From positions 54,079,762 through 54,143,761 of the forward strand of contig CP136061.1 of NCBI GenBank assembly GCA_032622095.1: a stretch of 64,000 bases of DNA. Direction: 5' to 3'. Position numbers and translations under genes: made by a program. This document shows positions 59,722 to 64,000 of the stretch, piece by piece. The stretch is from Siphonodentalium dalli (Eukaryota; Mollusca; Scaphopoda; Gadilida; Siphonodentaliidae). Position 1 is the stretch's first letter; each line of letters starts with the position of its first letter. The notes under the pieces were generated by a model. It made no database searches. It was given only the letters and a program-made list of their open reading frames with translations, and was not told where the DNA came from.

Positions 59722-60233
59722 CCTGGGGAATAATACCAGATATACCAATATATGAGGGTATCACCCCCCCCCTTCGGTATACGCGGGATTCAGGGTGTTT
59801 TGAAGCCGTACGCGGGATTCATACCCCCGAATTAACTGGTATTCAGGTTCAAGCAAAAACATCTTGGACGCAGGTTTTGATGGCGCAACATAATATTTTT
59901 GTGCTAGTTATCTGTATGAATGGGTAGAATAGCTTCTTGGGCATATTCGACCACCATGCCATCATAAAGTATTATTAATCGTATCATAAGGCCTCGACAT
60001 AACGCCCATAACGCGACCGGCGTCAATTTGTATGTCATTTATCGCATATTATTTCTTAACATGTATTCAGGATTCACCCCCCCCCCCCCCAAAATTAACT
60101 GGTATTCAGGATTCACCCCCCAAAATTAACTGGTATTCAGGATTTAGGGGGGGGAGGGGGTGATACCCTCATATATACTATAACAGTCACTGGTATATAG
60201 TATATATTGGTATATCTGCTATTTTTCCCCAGG
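59722..60233. mobile_element. Foldback element with CCTGGGGAA ends
   Basis: CCTGGGGAATAATACCAGAT and 'aatatatgagggtatcaccc' at the left are mirrored by 'gggtgataccctcatatata' and 'atatctgctatttttccccagg' at the right. The centre has three 'attaactggtattcaggatt' units with C tracts. No duplication seen. Confidence 0.7.
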
Positions 60234-61600
60234 CGCCTGTGTAATGCATTACAATACAATACTCCGCCACTATATTGGCCAGATAACATGTGTGGGTGCG
60301 ACGATTGTGTGAATGTTATATCCAAGGTTACGAATCCCAAATATTAGCCTTTCAAATAATGAATCTTGTTCAACTAATATTGATGATGTAGTTTTATCAG
60401 CGCCGTCAATTTGTCGTGATGCCAATTTCCGATACCCAAAATGATGTAACGGATAAATTCAAACCGCTGACTGGGTTACATGAATTGATAACATTTGTCT
60501 TATATGCAAAAGCAGCAAAACCAAATGGGAGCAAACTCCCAGTGTTTGCTGCCATTGATTAAAACGGTGTGTTATTTGCAAAGCCTGACTGTCAAAACTT
60601 TGCTGGGTAAGTTAGAATTCCTTTGGATAATTGGTATGGTATATGTCTAATTTGTATATTTGCCCCGGGGGAGGGGGTCTTTAAACAAATTTGCAGACAC
60701 AGGGTCGAAAATATTTGTTTCAGCTATCTAACCACACACCCTCTGTGCAAATTTTATTCTGCGGGCCAACTTTTTGTGACACCCCCCCCCCCCTCCCCCA
60801 ATGAGAAAATAGATCAGGTTAAGTAAAAATATATATATAATATCAGTCCGGTTCTTTCCAACAAGTGTTTTCTAGTCTATCGAATATATTCTTAGAACCC
60901 CCAAAACAGTGGAATGAAGTAACGTTTTCACAAACGAGATCATAAATGGTAAATAAACTAAATCTATTACTATAAATTTATCACTGGTAGCCGGCTAGCT
61001 GCCTCTCACTCTCCCCCGACATTCAGTCGGAGGACTATAGTATAACGATCCTTGTCCGTCCGTCGGGGCGTGTGTCTGCGAAAATATGAACTAGATTAAT
61101 ACATTTTCAATATCTTTGAAAATACGTACAATTCTATTATGTATAGGCCTACTTGGTCTGTCTGATCTTTCCCCAGTTATGAAGTAACGTACATCATATC
61201 AGTTTGATTTCTAACATGTATGACGTTTGATCAGTTAAGATACGCGACGATAACGCGTATAGTTTATTCGACATCTTCATAATCTATGCCACAGTCAAAC
61301 AACGCGGGTGTGGCTTGTGTGTATAAGTGATTATTAATTGATTTTGTGTGAAGCTGTCGACTGTTCAAGCAACGCATCCTAATTTGATGCAGCAAGTAAT
61401 TTCATTGGCGCGATTCCTCCGTTTGAAATAATTTATTCCATATGAGTCGCTATGCCTATAGATGTTAATTGTAATGAAACATTGGTCTAGTTTTTTAGCA
61501 GACTGGTCAGTAATAAACATACCATTAAGGAACGCATTTGACCTTGGGCAATCGGAACTCACTTCGTCTGAATTTGTCGCCTGTCGTTGAAATTTCCGTG
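60234..61600. other. No gene recognised
   Basis: Contains a C tract at 60781 and a 'gtccgtccgtcgggg' block at 61048. Frames are short. Confidence 0.45.
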
Positions 61601-61723
61601 TTCGACGAGCGTGTGCCGAATGCACCTCGGTTTGGAATTTTCCATTTCAGTGGTAGGCTGCATGCACCTCGGCTGGAAATGTCCTACATACTAGACAAGA
61701 CCATTTATGAACATATGACCATA
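61601..61723 (+). repeat. Direct repeat unit 1 (open frame FDERVPNAPRF...)
   Basis: A 123-bp block with a continuous frame FDERVPNAPRFGIFHFSGRL. The copy 585 bp downstream keeps the frame open with several silent differences. Unrecognised; may be a diverged exon pair or simply a repeat. Confidence 0.6.
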
Positions 61724-62185
61724 TACTTCATGTACATGAATTACTATATATTTTTTAAGTTTCTAAATCTAAACAGAAATTTAAAAACTTTGAAAAAATA
61801 ACAAAAATTAATTGAAATTTGTTTTTAATTTAAAAAAGAAATATTTTTTTTTTGTTGAACAGCAGATCAAAGTTCAATCTAAAAAAAATAATAAAAAGTG
61901 AATTTCAATAAATTTGTTTAATTTTTTTAATCAAACTGGATAAAAGATTAAAATTTGCACGAATCATATACATGGGTCTGTTTCAGCTTTTTAACATAAG
62001 GGCAAGTGCTGATGTGTTCACTTCGGAAGTCGATCTCGGTTAACAAATAATATTGATGTGGATAAAGTCTTTTTACCAGTGGGCGGTACTAACACTGTGG
62101 GTGTGGCCTCTGTGGAAAGCTCAATTGCGCTGAAGCGCAATTAATTTTCAATTATTAATAAATGTGAATTTGGCATCCCATAGAT

Positions 62186-62307
62186 TTCGACGAGCGTGTG
62201 CCAAATGCGCCGTGGATTGGAATTTTCCATTTCAGTGGTAGGTTGCATGCACCTCGGTTGGAAATGTCCTACCAACTAGACATGACCATTTATGGACATA
62301 TGACCAT
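62186..62307 (+). repeat. Direct repeat unit 2
   Basis: Reads FDERVPNAPWIGIFHFSGRL in the same frame, ending in a TAG soon after. It is preceded by an AG ('cccatag') that could act as acceptor, but no donor was found. Confidence 0.6.
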
Positions 62308-62699
62308 GAATTACTAGATTCTCATCCATGTTCCACAACTTTTTTTGGAAAATTGGGGAGGGCGGGCGAATTATAATTCTTTTTATTGTATTTTTTTTTT
62401 AATTCTTGATCGGGCGCGAACATTAATGGCCGGGTGACATGTCGACCGCCAATGTACCGTTAGCCTATACGCCTCGGTGTGTGCACGCTAATTTAGTAAA
62501 GAACGCTACTGTCAAGGAGCAGCCCCCCCCCCCCTTTTTCGTACGCCGTATTCCATGCCCTGTTGTGAGGTACGCCGTATTCCGACCCCTCTGCTAGGAG
62601 GTATTCGGTATTCCAAAAATACCGGTATTCGTACGCCGACCTTCCAAAAAAATATATTATCCTAACATTTCCCTCAGTAAATCAAACTAATTATGAAAT

Positions 62700-62880
62700 T
62701 AAATTTTTTCTCGTCTGCTTCATTTTCACGAACACCCCTCCAGTTGAATAATAGACTATTCCAATGTATACTTTTATTACTTTTAGATCCTTTTATCATC
62801 AATAAATTATCTTATCTGATCTTAACTGGTACTCCGTATTCCATATGGCTGTTAACTGGTAGGCCTATTCCGAAATTCCA
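62700..62880. repeat. Fragment shared with 57895 and 50030
   Basis: 'cgaacacccctccagttgaa' and 'ttccaatgtatacttttatt', followed by several 'actggtattccgtattcc' units that resemble the 60060-60140 units. Confidence 0.5.
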
Positions 62881-62914
62881 CCCTCTGTGTTAAGTGGTAT
62901 TCCGTATTCCAGGG

Positions 62915-63903
62915 CAGAGGCGGACTGGGCCAAAAAACCGGCCCGGGAAATTAATATAATACCGGCCCATCTGTTCTGTTTGGGGGGGGGGGGGGGGGGG
63001 GGCGTCCACAGTCCACCCTTGGAAAATTCCAACTGCACCCCCCCCCCCCTTGAATCAGAATCAGACCAAATACATATTTTTGCATAATTCCATTTGCACC
63101 CCCCCCCCCCCCTTGAATCAGATGCAGACCAAATACATGTTTTTTGCATAATTCCATTTGCACCTCTGATCTGATATCATATATATTCATAAACCATGGT
63201 TCTATATATTCCCGGTATGAGACCATTCAGATATTTTAATAAAATCTAACATCTAGCGGTCTAACTCCAGACAAATGCACACGGCTACGGACAAGAGACC
63301 AGGACACACCGGGCTGTTCATGGTTGTTCGGCCCGGGGTGAGAACATTTTGAAAACTATACAAGAAAATCTCGAATCCGATAAACTAGACTGGCATCAAC
63401 TGAAGCGTTCCTATTTTCTTGTAAATTTCAATTGGGGGAGGGGTGCGTAAGAATTTTTTTGGGATTTACAGCTGGGAGTTACCGTTAAAATCTCGAGATT
63501 AATGGGGTCTTTACGTGGTGTTATATGATGCCGACAAGTTCATTTAATGTCAAAATTACGATTAGCCAATTCGGCTGGTTAAACAACACATGTGGCGGCC
63601 CACGTCCGGAATTTTCCCGGTCTCCCGATCGGCCATGCAGTCCGCCTCTGCCCTCATGAATTTATGTGAGAAGAGTACCATCTTATTGGATACACGGCTG
63701 GTTAAACAACACATGTGGCGGCCCACATCGGTTTCATTTGCGGCCCAAGTTGTGGTTGGGCGGCCCAACCACATATACCCCCCCCCCCCCAAACCGTAAA
63801 AAAAACCCCTCGGATTCTCGCTTGATAGAAAATCACGTGGAATCAGAATTTTTCCGGCCCATCGGGAAATTTCCCGGTCTCCCGATCGGCCAGTCCGCCT
63901 CTG
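62915..63903. mobile_element. hAT-type MITE, 989 bp, 8-bp TSD
   Basis: Left CAGAGGCGGACTGGGCC and right inverse GGCCAGTCCGCCTCTG, with TTCCAGGG duplicated exactly at both sides (62907-62914, 63904-63911). It contains poly-G/poly-C tracts, the second C-tract repeat, and a second internal right end CAGTCCGCCTCTG at about 63638-63652. Confidence 0.88.
62990..63420. repeat. C-tract repeat, copy 2, inside the hAT MITE
   Basis: Collinear with 58270-58720, including 'caaatgcacacggctacgga' and 'accaggacac'. It is embedded in the 989-bp hAT element, showing either capture or insertion. Confidence 0.75.
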
Positions 63904-64000
63904 TTCCAGGGGGTGGGGTGGGGCCTCGTCCAGAGTCACCACATGCATGGTTATAAAGTTACTCGGCCGTGGTATAGCACCTGGACCAGTGCGTCTATAA

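Noticed and set aside
61538-61801. Complete 87-residue gene
   Set aside because: Only the central 41 codons recur downstream; the ends are A/T-rich repeat sequence and the second copy stops early. Kept only as a repeat finding.
63562-63956. Overlapping long frames at the right edge
   Set aside because: They lie inside the 989-bp hAT MITE and include its inverted ends and C tract.

Overview
This is nuclear DNA of a repeat-rich animal, most likely a marine mollusc and probably a bivalve. The one real gene is split by long GT-AG introns. The rest is dominated by mobile elements, including a tRNA-derived SINE, Helitrons, several hAT and TTAA/TA-flanked families, and pearl/CvA-like elements with internal tandem repeats of about 160 bp, which are known from bivalves. 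Words such as TACATGTA are frequent. The species assignment is inference. No bacterial operon, CRISPR array, rRNA or convincing tRNA gene was seen.

The left half (about 1.6-32.4 kb, + strand) is CCT2, the beta subunit of the cytosolic chaperonin TRiC/CCT. Fourteen exons were placed by hand. Every intron is GT-AG, all phases join, and together they encode 509 residues ending in a stop at 32206-32208. The first coding exon or exons (about 26 residues) and the promoter lie left of the window. The introns are packed with transposons: foldback MITEs, a pogo/Tigger-like element, two Helitron loci, a SINE and pearl-like elements. In the intron after exon 9 (numbered from the window's first exon), the 3' half of that exon plus its donor site is tandemly duplicated, and a Helitron sits inside one copy only.

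The right half (32.4-64 kb) has no gene I can support. In order it holds: a 5.98 kb hAT-type element with an 8-bp target duplication and nested inverted-repeat elements (33.2-39.2 kb); two pearl/Helentron-like elements filled with a 162-bp satellite, the second with a 1,458-bp higher-order repeat (40.5-46.4 kb); foldback MITEs and hairpin elements (47-51.7 kb); a head-to-tail array of six minus-strand Helitron units (52.3-56.4 kb); and a mosaic of G/C-tract repeats and a 1 kb hAT MITE (56.4-64 kb).

Most ORFs outside the exons are short, overlap on both strands, or repeat with the transposon units; I treat them as non-coding. The strongest observations are the Helitron empty/filled site pair inside CCT2, the tandem Helitron array, the satellite-bearing pearl-like elements, and several elements whose ends are fixed by exact target duplications.
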